The position numbers and the translations under genes are program-made. Below, one piece after another: positions 43,430 to 56,985 of a DNA stretch of 64,000 bases. The stretch is from the NCBI RefSeq assembly GCF_964204645.1, contig NC_134029.1, positions 13,506,850-13,570,849 of the forward strand, read 5' to 3'. Each line of letters opens with the position of its first letter. Position 1 is the stretch's first letter. The DNA is from Tubulanus polymorphus (lineage: Eukaryota > Nemertea > Palaeonemertea > Tubulaniformes > Tubulanidae). Below the pieces are notes generated by a model. That model did not search any database, was not told the DNA's origin, and worked only from the letters and a program-made list of their open reading frames with translations.

Positions 43430-43943
43430 ATTTTTACTTTCAATATTTGAAAATGTTATCACTTTAGTTGATAATAATGTCATAAATCCACCTAATTGAA
43501 ATGATAAATATCCAATCCATTTATTTAATTCAGTCATAACTAAATAATCATTTTTTAAATCGGAATATAATCTATTTTCATCTTCAATTGGTAGCATATA
43601 ATTACATAATTTACTATAACCATTTATACTACATTTTCTGATATCGCATCATTAATTCTAGCTATTCTCGCAGTTTCATAAATCTTAAATAATTTCGTCT
43701 GAATTCATTGTATCTAATTCATCATAAGTTAAATTTTTACTAATGAAACTTTTACATTTTCCGGATGCTATTGTTATTTCTAAGTGATGTTTGCAATAAA
43801 GATAATATTCATAATTATTATTTGTAGTAATATCATTTAAAGCACCATTATTATCTGGTGTTAATTTTGTTTCTGTTAATTTAGCTAAATCATCCAAAGT
43901 TTTTTCGATTGGAACATCACTATTTTTAGATTTTATTTTCTTT
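43430..43943 (-). pseudogene. Polinton 'KTLDDL..ARINDAIS' protein (V1b)
   Basis: More complete than copy a: the N-part ('EKTLDDLAKLTETKLTPDNN', 43685-43897) and C-part 'LPIEDENRLYSDLKNDYLVM' to a hydrophobic stretch 'YLSFQLGGFMTLLSTKVITF' (43343-43597) lie in different frames. A frame change near 43640 is shared with copy a. Confidence 0.6.
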
Positions 43944-43966
43944 TCACCTCCAATTTTTATAACAAA

Positions 43967-44933
43967 ACAAGAGCCCCAAGGGGCACTATGGCCAGCCTGT
44001 CAGATTTTCATAAAATGGCAACTGATGATGCATTCTATGGGTAAAATATGCCAAAATACACTCCCAGCTCAGAGTCAATATCTAATAATTTACACCATAC
44101 AATCGTAGAATACAAAATTAGCACAGACAGCGACTGGATCTGGCAGGAAAAAATACCTCAGATAAATCTTTTCCCTTGGTCTTATTGATTTTAATGCGGA
44201 ATAAAATTGAATTTTCAGAAATTTGCTCAATAAAACAAAATTGAATTGGATTTGATGTTTTTATTCGTTCAATAAAGTAAAATTGAATTGGATTTGACAT
44301 TTTTGTGCAGAATAAAATTTGATTGAATTTGTAGTTTGAGCACTTGGCTAATTTGCATATCAAGGTCATCTATCCGATTTGAAAAAAAGCAATTTTTCCC
44401 GGACTTTGTACAATGGTCAATGATATTTTCTGTAGTGCTAATAAAGATATTCCTCCCAAAAACCAAATTAACTAAAAGCTTTCACAGAAATCGATCTTGA
44501 AATACAATTTTAGATCTTAAGATAAAACCCGGAAGTAAAACGGTAGACGATACCGCGGGTTCACGTGAACACCTGCTGATTTCTAAGCCAATCATAGAGG
44601 AGTCTTTGCTTTCTGATTGGCTTTTCAAAACCAATATTTTTGCGATCAGATATTCGCGAAAAAGCCCATATAAATTTCAACGAGGCCCTCTTTCAAAATT
44701 CAGCTACGTAGAGTTTGGAAAATTGATAATGCTTTAATGAATGATCTGTATGAATATATGCCCAGTTGCACATTCAAAGAGCCTTTGCTCTGGAAACCAT
44801 GTCATTTAAATTCGCTCTATTTGTATAGTAATAGGCTCAGCCTACGGCTGGCCTAAAAATTACTTGTGTTGTTGCAACTAGAATTCAACTAGAATTTAAC
44901 TTAAAATAAACGAGATTAACAAGCTAGTTGAAA
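43967..44933. repeat. host repeat inserted between viral genes (copy b)
   Basis: Same insertion as 12312-13284, slightly shorter because of a shorter 'ttgaat' run; it therefore predates the duplication. Confidence 0.6.
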
Positions 44934-45536
44934 TTAAATAAATTCATATTTAACTGGGAGTTGTAATCGAAATAGTAATTTTGATCTTTTATTATTTTTC
45001 AATTTATCCATATATTCAATATCTAAATCATGTGAAATAATATCATTTTCCTCAAGTGCATTTTTCATTGATTTCCTATCTTTATTGTAGAATAATACTA
45101 AAAATCTAATGTTTTCTCTAAAATCTTTAACAATTGAATTGTATTTTTGATTTAAAACCCACGTTATATTTCCAAAATGTCTACCAGAAAAAGCTAAATA
45201 ACATAATTCACTTTCTCTAACTTTTGAATCATGTAAATTAGCACAATCATGTATAATGAATAATGTTTTTGTTCCTTTATAAATATCAATTGCTATTTTA
45301 ATACAATTATCTAAATTTTCTTTAACTGTTTTAGGATCTAATACAATAAATTTATAATATTTCTATCATAAGTTTGATTAAATTCATACGTTGGGCAGAA
45401 TAATACTATATTATCAAAATAGTTTTTATAAACAGTTTCTAATAAATTGAATATTTAATAAGTTTTTCCACAATTTGTTACACCAGAAATTAACATATTA
45501 TGAGGTTCAAATATCAATAATTCCTTATTTATTCAT
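44934..45536 (-). pseudogene. A32-type DNA-packaging ATPase (V1b)
   Basis: Equals 13285-13887, including the -1 frame change at 'A AAT TTA' near 45360. It differs by a few substitutions ('NVIFPKC'-like change near 45165). Confidence 0.7.
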
Positions 45537-45673
45537 ACATATTTAATTTTACTTGATAATATCCATTGGCGCGATATATATTTTGCAAAAGAATAAGCAA
45601 CCGAACTCTCAGGGTTATAATATAAATATCTTAAATATTGTTCTTTAGTATTATGAGTTTTTTTATCCCCCAT
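45533..45673 (-). CDS. 46-residue internally deleted integrase remnant (V1b)
   Basis: Same length and layout as 13884-14024 and still open; only the penultimate residue differs. It overlaps the ATPase start. Confidence 0.65.
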   Translation of the reverse strand: MGDKKTHNTKEQYLRYLYYNPESSVAYSFAKYISRQWILSSKIKYV

Positions 45674-45703
45674 TTATATAACTTTAATTTTAACTTTATT
45701 TTC

Positions 45704-46958
45704 CTAATATTGAATATATTAATTGAGAATTTATAATATTTAATTGCGCGTCAGATAAAATATAAATATGCATTTTATGATTTAAACCTCCTTTTTTTCT
45801 TTTTCAAGAATAATTGTATTCCATCTTTTGTATTTTGAAATTTTTTTTCTCCCAGAACCATGTAATAAGTTATCTTCACTTGTTCTAAAATCTAACCATA
45901 ATGCATATTTATTTCCGATATAATAATCAATTTGATTAATATTACAATCTTCAGATGATTTTATTTTTTCATTTAAAAAATGTTTTTTTAATATCTACCC
46001 ATTGATTTATCATTCTCATTCCCTGACAAAATATTTTATTTGCTATACCTTCAATTGTTATTTATATTTTTGATATTTCAGGATTATAATAATTATCTAC
46101 TTTTAGTGCACCATTAGAATATGTTGCAATGGTAAAAAATATTAATATACCTTTAATAGATCTTCTTGGGAAGTTAATATTCTCATTAATTATTTCATCA
46201 TTTGCATTAATAGTTACAGTTTTAATTTTATCAATATAATCATATAATAATGAAAATCCTTGATTACATTGAGTTTGAATTGTGTTAGCAATATTTTCAT
46301 CAGTTACTGTGTCATACTCTAAACATTTATTTGATTATTTATATTTAACCCATATCTTTAACAACGCTAGATAATACAATTTCATTAACAGGAGCAAATG
46401 TTACTTCGAATATAGTATTTTCTTGAATTGCATATTTATATAAAGGTGCATTATTATTTATCAATTCAAAGTCTAATGGAATTAGATATTTGCATCCATA
46501 AACCTTTTTTTATTAAATTATCTACGTCATTAGTTACTACTGCATTATGCGCTTCAGATCTTAATTTATTTTGGTTTTCTGATTGGATGCCTTGAAATAT
46601 CATATTTCTATTTTCTTTTGTTAACCATAAATCTTTATAATGCGTAAATAAATTATAATCATCTAATGAAAAAACTGATTCTGGTCCAATCTTTATAATT
46701 ATTTTTTAATTAAATATCTTCCAACATTATCTACATTATCTCGACATAATTATTATTATTACCAGTTACTTTTATATCAGCTGATAAATAAATACTATTT
46801 GGAACATAAAAATTATTTTGTGTAACTTGAGGAATTCTAACATATAAAGTTTCATCAGGATTTATATTAGATGGATTATGAGTATGATGAGATCTTTCTG
46901 CTTTAATTGCATTAGATATTCAAGAATTCTTAGAATGATTTATATAACTCCCACTCAT
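45704..46958 (-). pseudogene. major capsid protein (V1b)
   Basis: Equals 14055-15302 with the same interruptions plus small indels near 45715, 45840 and 46505. Diagnostic pieces such as 'NMIFQGIQSEN' and 'PLDFELINNNAPLYKYAIQ' are readable. Confidence 0.75.
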
Positions 46959-48381
46959 TTATTTAAAAAAACAATTACTTATTTATTTTTCATCATATTC
47001 ACTAATTCAAAAAAAACAACTGTAATTAAAAATAAAATAATATGTTCAGCAGCAAAACTAATGTGATTTTCAGCAGACTTTAAAACAAATTTAACAATTA
47101 ACGCAATAATTCCAGGTTAAGCTGCAGCAGATTTTTTAGATAGTTCCCATAAATATTTTACTAATTTTTTCAAACCATCTTTAACTTTATTTTGTATAGA
47201 ATTATTATCATTTGGTGGTTTAGGACTTGGTGTAGATTTTAAAGAATTCGATATTGCTAAACCTATTGTTGTAAAAACCATAGTTACAGCTGTTAGAATT
47301 GAAAGAATTGGTATATCTTCTAGTTTAAATAATAATTCTATTCTTTCTTGCAATGATATTTCAGAATCTGGTTTTATCAACGAATTTTTAAAAATAACTT
47401 TTAATCTATTAATATTATTAGCATATTTTTTCATTAATTCATTTTTTTTCTTTTTCCTGTACTTCTAAATTATTTTTTACATTATCAATTTCTTTTTCTA
47501 AATATGCATTTCTTTTTTTAAATTCATTTTCTTCAATATTTTTATTATTTCTATCTAACTTTAATTGTTCTAATTCTTCATTTGCTTTAGATAATTTATC
47601 TTCTAAAGATTTAATTTTTGATTTCTTATCATTCTATCGTATGCAATTTTATCAGATGGAAGTTTTACACCTTTAATATATCTAATTTCTTCATCAGAAA
47701 ATATATTTAAATCTTCTATTCTTGATCTTTTGCATCAAGTAACCCATTTTGTAAAAGTTTTTTTTTCAGTTTGAACTTCGGTTGATTAAAGTTTACTAGT
47801 TTTGGAAGTTATATTCTGTTCAGAAGTTGTTTCTGTTTCTGAATTATTATTGATTATCTTTTTAAATTCATCATTTCTTCGATTAAATTCTCTTTTATTT
47901 AGAATTACCTCTTGTTCTGTAATATAAGTTATAACATCATAATTGATTTTATTAATTCTAGGTAATTCTATTTTAGGATTTGTTATTATTTTATCATAAC
48001 TTTTATTAGAAGATAACTTAAAATAATAGTCATCTTTCAAATGCCAATAAAAATCTCCATTTGGTTCTTTCAAATCTTTTACTAGATAATTCATACCTTT
48101 ATCAGTTATATTGAGCCCAGGATTTTTTAATATTGGTTTAAACTTTTCAATTAATTCTTCATATTCTAATTCTTTTTTATTAAATCTGGATTTTCATTTT
48201 CAATATCCAATCTTGAACGTGCTTTATTACCATATTCATTAGTATCAGGTCTTGCTGAATTAGAATTATATGCTGTTTCATTATCGTTACTAAAACTTGT
48301 TTCACTAAATTTGGGTTGTGGTTCATCGGTAATTCGAGATTCATCGAAAGTACCCATATCATAATCTTCTACACCTTCGAT
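46955..48381 (-). pseudogene. coiled-coil/membrane virion-type protein (V1b)
   Basis: Equals 15299-16724, including the ATG-to-ATC start change. Open pieces are 47117-47434, 47786-48094 and 48166-48357. Confidence 0.6.
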
Positions 48382-48397
48382 TAATATAATAAAAAAA

Positions 48398-49565
48398 TTA
48401 AAATTTGAAATATAATATTCCTCCTATTACAATTCCTATACAAGTTATAGCTAATTTAGTATTTTCATGTGATTTATTATCATTATTAGTTTTAATTATA
48501 TCATGCTGGATATTATCAGTTTTTATATTTTCTGATGTATTGTAATCACCTTCCACCTTCACCTTAGTTTTGAAGCAGAAATAATTCTTTTACTTATATC
48601 ATTTAATCCAAACTTATTATTTATTGTTGCACTTTTAATTAAATTATTGTAACCAATTATATTTCCCCTTTTGTAATATTTAATCATCAGAAATAATTAT
48701 TATCTAGGGCCTATACAATAATAAAACCTAATATGTGATTCATCTAAATAATTTTGACATCTTACTATATTTTCTGGAATCGATAATTATTTTTACCATA
48801 ATGAATAGAATCTTCAAATAAAACTTTAAATTGTTTCTGTGCATCAAATTAAGTATTATCATTTCCTATTGGTGATCTTGTTTCAACCTGTGATCCTAAT
48901 ATACAAATCAAATATATTCTAATGGATGATTTATTCTTTGTATTCCAGACTTGGTAAATCCTTTACTATCTTCTAAAATTTTCCCAACCATTATTATTTT
49001 GTTGTTGTGTATTATTATAATATTTTGGTAATTCATTCCAATTTAGTGTTCTTACATCTGAATTTGTTATTATTTTACCAAATTCTTTAGTATATAAAAT
49101 TCCTAATCCACCCATTGTACCAATTTTTTGCTCTAAAATCATTATTTTGAATTATTATTAAATTCATTACATATTTTATAAAACTTAGAAAAATTAATAT
49201 TAATTTAAGAAGTCTAAAAAGTGATAGTATTAATGGTAAACTTGGTTTATTTAAATGATCATTCCAACTTATACCACACCCTTGTTGCGCAATAAACTGC
49301 AAAATTTAATTGGTCCTGCCAATACTTCATATAAGATTTTAATAACCATTGTTTTGCCTCATTTAAATTTTCAAAATTAATTGTATATACATTAAATATA
49401 TTTTCCATTTTAACAATCAAATTATTAGTTTCAGTAATATTAAATATCTCAATTAATTAATGAATTTAAAAGTAAATTTTTATATGAAATATTTTTGTAA
49501 AAATAAATTGCTGGCATATTATATTTAATTGATTTATTATATTGGAAAGCTTTTGGAAACCCCAT
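48398..49565 (-). pseudogene. conserved Polinton virion-type protein (V1b)
   Basis: Equals 16741-17905 with the same frame breaks and C-terminal hydrophobic segment; a three-base difference near 48722. Confidence 0.6.
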
Positions 49566-49582
49566 TTATATAATAAAAAAAA

Positions 49583-50006
49583 TTAATAATTTATTAATTC
49601 TTTTAATAATTTATCTTGTTTTTCAATTGTTATATTACCATTTAAACTAATAATATAAGCTTGTGTATTTTTCAATTTATTAACTTCATTTATATAAGAT
49701 TTAATTTTTCTTTATTACTTTTTATATTTAATTTTGAAGTTATTCCGGTTAATACACTTGAACTTAAACCTAAAACGCCAATTGATATAGCTAAAGGTGT
49801 TAATGGACTGAATATTGCTAAAAATGTTATCACCGAACTAATTGTAACTGAACCACTAATAATAAAATATATATTTTATATATTATAAAATATTTTTTCT
49901 TTTTAATTTTTAAATCATTTTCAAATTCTAATATTTGTTTTTCTAAATATATTTTTAATTTAGTTTTATTTATATCATGAGGAATAATATTAACACCATC
50001 TTCCAT
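49583..50006 (-). pseudogene. small membrane protein with hydrophobic core (V1b)
   Basis: Equals 17923-18347 but with an extra one-base loss near 49708, so even the C-terminal half is out of frame here. Confidence 0.55.
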
Positions 50007-50011
50007 TTATA

Positions 50012-50440
50012 TTATGAAAAATTAGTAAATTTATATGCTACAAATATAAAAATAATTGTTCCACCTAAAATCCAAATTATTTCATATTGTAGTTGTTCTT
50101 TACTTGGGGTATAATAATCTGATAATTTCGGTTTATATAGATGTAATTTTTCACGATTTGTTACTGCGTTACATAAACTCATAGCATCATCAACTGGCTT
50201 AAAATCTCTATGAGAAATATTTTGGTTATATAATTCTTTATTAATATAATCCATATAATTATGTCTCTTTTCTCTATATTCTTCTGCAGCTTTATTATAT
50301 TTCTCTAATGCTAAGTAATGTCTTTTTTGTTCTGATAATGAACCATTTTTATGAATATGTTTAAATAAATAACCACCACCTGTAAATGCTAAAGCGTTAA
50401 CAATTGCCGATCCTATAATGGTTATAACTTCAGATGCATT
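50012..50440 (-). pseudogene. Polinton protein with two terminal membrane segments, start lost (V1b)
   Basis: Equals 18353-18781; the frame is open but the start codon is AAT. It has 'FTGGGYLFK'-type glycines where copy a reads Pro-Gly. Confidence 0.65.
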
Positions 50441-50463
50441 TTATTTAATAAAATAATTACGCA

Positions 50464-50683
50464 TTAATAAGAGGAATATATTTTTGTTTTTTCCAAATAA
50501 TCAATTGTTAAATTAGATAGAGTAACTGCTAACGTTAATTTTAAAATATCATTGATATAGAATTTATCAACATTAATACTTCCCATTTTAAATACTTTTT
50601 TATATCATTGTATAACCAACAGTTCCAACTGATAGTAATGCTCCATTATATTAACCAGTTATCATCCACTTCTGATCCGCCAT
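50464..50683 (-). pseudogene. ~73-codon Polinton membrane protein (V1b)
   Basis: Equals 18805-19024 but keeps Gln at codon 4 (CAG); the stop at codon 11 and the later frame change are shared. Confidence 0.55.
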
Positions 50684-50689
50684 TTATTT

Positions 50690-51050
50690 AGAAAAAAATT
50701 ACTATCTTCAAAATATTTAGTTATCTTATCTATAATTATTTCAACATTTATAATATTATTAGTTTCATTTTCATATACTTCAGTTATTATTTTTCTGATA
50801 TCATCAATAATAAAATCTTCATCTACTTCATAACATCTTGAAGAATTTCTAATTAAATCAGTAATCTTTTCTACATCATAAATTCCTTTATCTATTGTTG
50901 TTTCATAATCAAATGTTGTTTCATTGAAAAATGCATATTTTAACAATAACATTTAAAAATGAGTTATAACATCATTAATGTTACATTTCATTTCTTTCTC
51001 ACGTTTAAAATCAAATCCAAAACATATACTCGGTCTTCTGTTATATTCAT
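50690..51050 (-). pseudogene. small acidic helical Polinton protein (V1b)
   Basis: Equals 19040-19377; a small duplication/insertion near 50935-50955 breaks the frame, which copy a lacks. Confidence 0.5.
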
Positions 51051-51075
51051 ATTTATATATATATATAAAAAATTA

Positions 51076-51835
51076 TTACTGTTTACATCTTATAACTAAT
51101 TCATAAATTACAGGAAAATTATTTAAATCATTTAAGTAAAAATTATGATTTCTTAATTCTAATTTAAAATTATTAAATCGTGGAATACAAGGCTTGAAAT
51201 CACATTCAGCTAAATTATAATTCATTGTTTCATGCGTTCCAAACTGTTTAACATTTTTTAATGGTAAAATATTTAATATACTAGAATTACAAATTGTATC
51301 TTTAGTTGCTTCAAATGTTTTTATAGGATCAATTAAATTACAATAAATATAGAATTGTGTGTAAGGTATTAAGTTTGACCTACCTTCTACGCTTGCAGTA
51401 ACAATATTTGTTTTAATTCCTAACATTTTAGCCATTGGTTTGTTTACCATAAATTTATTTTGTTCATTAGCTAATTTTATTCTTATTTTATCAGAACTAT
51501 CAATTTTAACAAATTTAATTTCAAACTTACTTGATGGGCCTATTTCTAAACGAGCTATTTTATTAATTTTTTGCGCTAATGATTCTAAATTACATAATCC
51601 TGGTTTAAGAACTAGATGAAACCATTTACTTTTATTTCTAATATAAATTGCAATACCTCTATGTTCAATAGTTTTATCCGATATATTGTATGAGTTACAT
51701 AAACTAATATTTACTAAATTGAAATCAACATTAATTCTTAAATTCTCTATCTAATTGTACTAGTAAATTATGTGATTTGGAATTTATAAGTTTTCTAGAA
51801 TCAACAAATATTCTATATTCTTTTAATTCAACCAT
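51076..51835 (-). pseudogene. candidate minor capsid (penton-like) protein (V1b)
   Basis: Equals 19411-20175 without the three-codon insertion and without the late stop, so the C-terminal 124 residues are open to '..IRCKQ' at 51076. Frame breaks near 51750 and 51455-51470 remain. Confidence 0.5.
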
Positions 51836-51902
51836 TATTTCTAACGCAAAAAATTACTTCGAACCACTAAAAATTAATTTCTATAAAATTTTCCCTAAAT
51901 AA

Positions 51903-52968
51903 ATGGACGAGAAGTTAGAATGTGAAATTTGTGGTGAACTTCATAGAAAAAGTAATATGGCTCGACGTATGAAAAAACATGATAAAAATTATAAACCCTC
52001 CAAAATAAACTGCCCAAATTGTATTAAATTATTCTCAAGAAATTATGTTAAAAAACATTCAGAGAAATTTAAAATTAATAACTTAATGGTTAATGTTGAT
52101 AGTTACGAAAGTAATAATAATTCTGTTGAAACTGAACCTGAAATGATTTGGAAAAGACCTTTTTTATTTTATGACAAGAATAATATAAAGAATCATTTTT
52201 GTGAGCATTGTCGAATGAAATCTAGCCCTGAAAATATAGAAGATTGGGAGAATCATCAATTTAAAAAAGCACATTTAGAAAAAAATTCTAATAAATTTGA
52301 AACAGAATTTAATGAAAGAAAAATTAATATATTAGAAAAAAATAAAATATAAGAAAACGTTACGAGATAATAAAAAAACACTTGAAAAGTAAGAAAAACC
52401 ATTTAATGAATTAATAAGAAAAACATGTTATTGTAAATATTGTACATTGATTATTACAACAATTAATTCAAATCTACCTAATAAAACATAAAGAAAACGT
52501 AAGAAAATACCAAGAAATTAATGTAGATCTATTACCAAGATATGATAGAAAAAAATGCCACAATGTATCTATGAGTACTTAAGACAAGAAGATTCTGTGA
52601 TATTTTGTAATGAATGTGGATGGCAAAGAAATTTATGGGGTGATGAAAAAACTAGAGATTTTCTTATAGAACCAAAATTAAAATATCTAGATGAAATATT
52701 TAAAATATTTTCTATGGAAGATCATACACCGGAATATAAGCAATGGCTTGAAAAAATGAAAATAATAGAAAATAAAAGTGGTGAAATAACTAAGAAAGAT
52801 ATAATAAAAACAATCATTCCGTCAACATGTAACACAAAAGAAAAGAAAATGTATTTATATCTATTATTAAACGATTATTATAAAAAACCTAAATTCACAA
52901 AAGAAGATATGGAAAATATAAAAGAAACATTCACAAAAACATTAAAATATTGGATTCAAATCCAATGA
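51903..52968 (+). pseudogene. multi-zinc-finger Polinton protein (V1b)
   Basis: Equals 20243-21309. The 149-residue first part is identical to copy a; the last part (52555-52968, 137 residues) is open longer because it lacks the TAA of copy a. Confidence 0.6.
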
Positions 52969-53375
52969 AGAAGCATTTTCTTAGATTATGAGTAAAAATC
53001 TTAGATTATTATTATCTTAAACTTAGATTATAAATAAATCCTCGCAAGCTCGAATTTATTTTAATTTTTTACTCACTCGCCCCTTCAACCTTTGATATGA
53101 ACCCTATTATCCCTATTACTCTTAAAATATTCATGTTTTAAAAGTGAGAGTAAAATTCTAACAGAATAATCTAGAAAATAAGATCAAATAGAGATTTCGA
53201 ATGATAAAATATAATTCTTAACATAAAAAGTAACGAGTAGTAACGAGTAAAATAATTCACATTTAAAACATTAAATATTTATATTTATATGCGTTAGATT
53301 CTTATTTTTAAACATAAAAAGTGTGAGTAATTAACGATTGAAATAATTCATATTTAAAACAGCGAATATTTATTT
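52969..53375. other. V1/V2 junction, copy b
   Basis: Equals 21310-21715 with the same 91-base direct repeat; the join therefore predates the duplication. Confidence 0.4.
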
Positions 53376-54035
53376 TAAAATTAGAACTTTAGAAAAAGAT
53401 AGAACTGATAAAATAAAAGAAATAGAACAATTGAAATTAGATAGAGATAATATAGTTATTGAAGAAATTGATTTTTAAAAAAGAAATGCATATTTAGAAA
53501 TGAAAAAGATGATTTAGAATAAAACATAGAATTTCAGAAAGAAGAAATTAAATTATTCTTAAAATCATATGATTATAATATTAATAGATTAAAAGTTATT
53601 TTCAAAGATTTGTTGATAAAACCAAATTCTGAAATATCATTAAAAGATAGAATAAGATTATTATTTAAGTTAGAAGGTAAAACAATTCTTTCAATTCTAA
53701 CAGCGGTAACTATGATATTTACAACAATTGGTTTAGCCATATCAAATTCACTGAAATCTATACCAAATCCTAATAAACCGGATAAACCCCCAAATGATAA
53801 TAATTCATTACAAGATAAAGAGAAAGATGAATTAAAAAAATTAGCAAAATATCTATGGGAACTATCTAAAAAATCTGCAGCAGCTTTACCCGGAGTTATA
53901 GCATCAATTGTTGGTTTTATATTGAAATCTGCAGGAAATATTCTTAACTTTGCTGCTGAACATATTATTTTATTTTTAATTACAGTTGAAAGTGCAGTTA
54001 TTTTTGGTTTAGTGAATATGATAAAAAATAAATAA
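53376..54035 (+). pseudogene. coiled-coil/membrane protein, N-terminus missing (V2b)
   Basis: Equals 21716-22352, but reads TTA at the position of the copy a stop and ends 'LVNMIKNK' at 54033. Confidence 0.65.
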
Positions 54036-54055
54036 TTAATTTTTTTGTTTAATAA

Positions 54056-55302
54056 ATGAGTGGGAGTTACATAAATCCTTCTAAGAATCCAAGAATATCT
54101 AATGCTATTAAAGCAGAAAGATCTCATCATATAATTACTCTTAATCCTTCTAATATCAACCCCGAAGAAACTTCTTATGTTAGAATTCCGAGGTTAACAC
54201 AAAATACTTTTAATGTTCCAAATAGTATTTATTTATCAGCTGATATAAATGTAACTGGTAATAATAATAATTATGTTGTTGATAATGTTGGAAGATATTT
54301 GATTAAAAAATTAACTATAAAGATTGGACCAGAAACAGTTTTCTCATTAGATGATTATAATTTATTTATGCATTATAAAGATTTATGGTTAACAAAAGAA
54401 AATAGAAATAATATGATATTTCAAGGTATCCAATCAGAAAACCATAATAAATTAAGATCAGGAGCTAATGACGCAATAGTAACTCGTACCGCAGATAATT
54501 TGATAAAAAAGATTTATGGCAGTAAATATAAAATTCCATTAGACTTTGAATTGATAAATAATAATGCGCCTTTATATAAATATGCTATACAAGAAGATAT
54601 TATATTCGAAATAACATTTGCTCCTGTTAATGAAATTGTATTATCTAGCGTTGTTAAAGATATGGGTTATAAATTATCGAATGTTTGTTTAGAATATGAC
54701 ACAGTCACTGATGAAAATATTTCAAGCATAATTCAAACTCAATACAATCAAGGATTTTCATTATCATATGATTATATTGATAAATTTAAAACTGTAACTA
54801 TTAATGCACATGATGAAATAATTAATGAGAATATTAACTTCCCAAGAAAATCTATTAAAGGTATATTAATATTTTTTAACAATTGCAACATATTCTAATG
54901 GCGCAATACAAGTTGAAGTATTATAATCCTGAAATAACAAAAGTAGAAATAACTATCGAAGGTATAGCAAATAAAATATTTTGCCAAGGAATGAGAATGA
55001 TAGATCAGTGGCCAGAAATTAGAAAAGATTTTATGAATGAAAAAAATAAATCATCTGAAAATTGTAATATTAATCAAATTGATTATTATACCGGTAATAG
55101 ATACGCATTATGGTTATATTTTAGAACAACAGAGGATAATTCATTACATGGTTCTGGGAAGAAATTACAGAACACTAAAGATGGAATACAATTATTCATG
55201 AAAAAGAAAAAAGGGAGCTTAAATTTCAAAATGCATATTTATATTATATCTGACGCGCAATTAAATATTGTTAATTCTCAATTTAATAGTGTTATGTATT
55301 AA
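54056..55302 (+). pseudogene. major capsid protein (V2b)
   Basis: Equals 22397-23643 with the same one-base insertion; the two open parts are 54056-54898 and 54883-55302. A handful of amino-acid differences from copy a. Confidence 0.8.
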
Positions 55303-55334
55303 AATTTTAGTTTTAATAATAATTTATATAATAA

Positions 55335-56141
55335 ATGGAGGCAGGTAAAGTATATAAACATATTCCATACATTGATAAACATGAAAATAATGATGGCATA
55401 TATTATGTAATACCTTGTAATATAGCTTTGATATCTGATCCTATTTTCAAAAAAGATAAAACTAAACTAATAGAAATCAATAATAATAAAAGTGAAGTTG
55501 TTGATGATTTAAGTAATGAAATTGATAATAATTTTTTACCTTCTACATCTGATAATGTTTTACCTACTAAATATAATAATGAAATAATATTAGATTATAG
55601 GGAAAATAGAAATTATTGTGTTTATTGTAAAGGTGAATTTTAAAACAGCCCATCAAATTGGATTAATCATATGAATACATTTGTACATATTACTAATGTT
55701 ATAAAACGCGTTGGTTTAAGAGAATTTATAGAACACCCATTTAGATATGTAGCAAAGTTTATTTCAAATAAAAAAGTAAATGGTAAAGATTTATATAAAG
55801 ATTTATTAGGTGAATCTTTATATAAGGAACCTGAACACAGTAAACATGAATTAGATTTAACTGATGCTAATAAAATATTAGGATCAAACATTGTAAAAAA
55901 AATATTAAGGCCAAACACTTAGAAAGAGGATATAGTTACAGATAATGAAGATTATTTAGATACAGATTGGACAAAACATGAAGTAGTAACTATTGATGAT
56001 GCGGTAGATAGGTTGAAAAAGGATTATAATGAAGAAACTTATGATGATCCGGTAGAAAGGTTTAATAGATTGTTAGAGTCTGATGATGAATTGGAGGATG
56101 ATGATGAAAATGATGTCACATCTCACATTCACATAAAATAA
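55335..56141 (+). pseudogene. hypothetical Polinton protein with CxxC..H..H motif (V2b)
   Basis: Equals 23676-24480. It lacks the one-base loss of copy a, so 55671-55922 is open, but it has TAG at 55919-55921 where copy a has AAG. Confidence 0.5.
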
Positions 56142-56379
56142 TAGTTGAAAATGGTATAAAATAATAGTTAATAAAAAAGGGTTTTTAAGTATTTAGGTAT
56201 CTAAAATGTATTAATTTATATAACCTCTATTATTTTCAAACTTAGTAGAAAAAATAAAAATATATTAGTTGAAAAATTAAAATAAATAATATATATTTCA
56301 AAAAGGGGGTTTTAAGCATTTATGTATCTAATACGTATCTAATACGTATCTAATACATAATTGCTTTAAATGCCTTATT

Positions 56380-56985
56380 TTATAAATTTATATTCATAGG
56401 GAAATTGAAGCCTCAGTAATAATTTTGAACCTTTATTACTTTTTAATTTATTCATATATTCATCATGTAAGTTAGTAGGTATAATTTGATTTTCTTCCAG
56501 AGATTGCTGCATTGATTTTCTATCTTTATTATAGAATAATACTAAAAATCTAATGTTTTCTCTAAAGTCTTTAACAATTTAATTATATTTTTGATTTAAA
56601 ACCCATGTTGTTATCCCAAAATGTCTCCCAGAGAAAGCTAGATAGCATAACTCACTTTCTCTAATTTTTGAATCATGTAAATTAGCACAATCATCTATAA
56701 TGAATAATGTATTTGATCCTTTATAATTATCAATTGCTGTTTTTATACAATTATCTAAATTTTCTTTCACTTTTTTAGGATTTAATATAATAAACTTTTT
56801 ATCTTAACTATATCTCTATTATATGTTTTAATCATTTCATAAGTGGGGCAGAATAATATTATATTATCAAAATGATTCTTATAAATAGTTTCTAACAAAT
56901 CTAATATGAAATGCGTTTTACCACAGTTGGTTACACCAGTAACTTACATATTATGTGGTTCAAATATAAATAAATCTTTATTCAT
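56380..56985 (-). pseudogene. A32-type DNA-packaging ATPase (V2b)
   Basis: Equals 24720-25324 with the shared frame change, plus a private stop (Ser codon TCA to TAA) at about 56579-56581 and small changes near 56395 and 56945. Confidence 0.75.

Noticed and set aside
53573-54130. 185-residue minus-strand ORF opposite the coiled-coil gene and capsid start
   Set aside because: It is antisense to two recognised genes; the long open frame comes from AT-rich codon bias.
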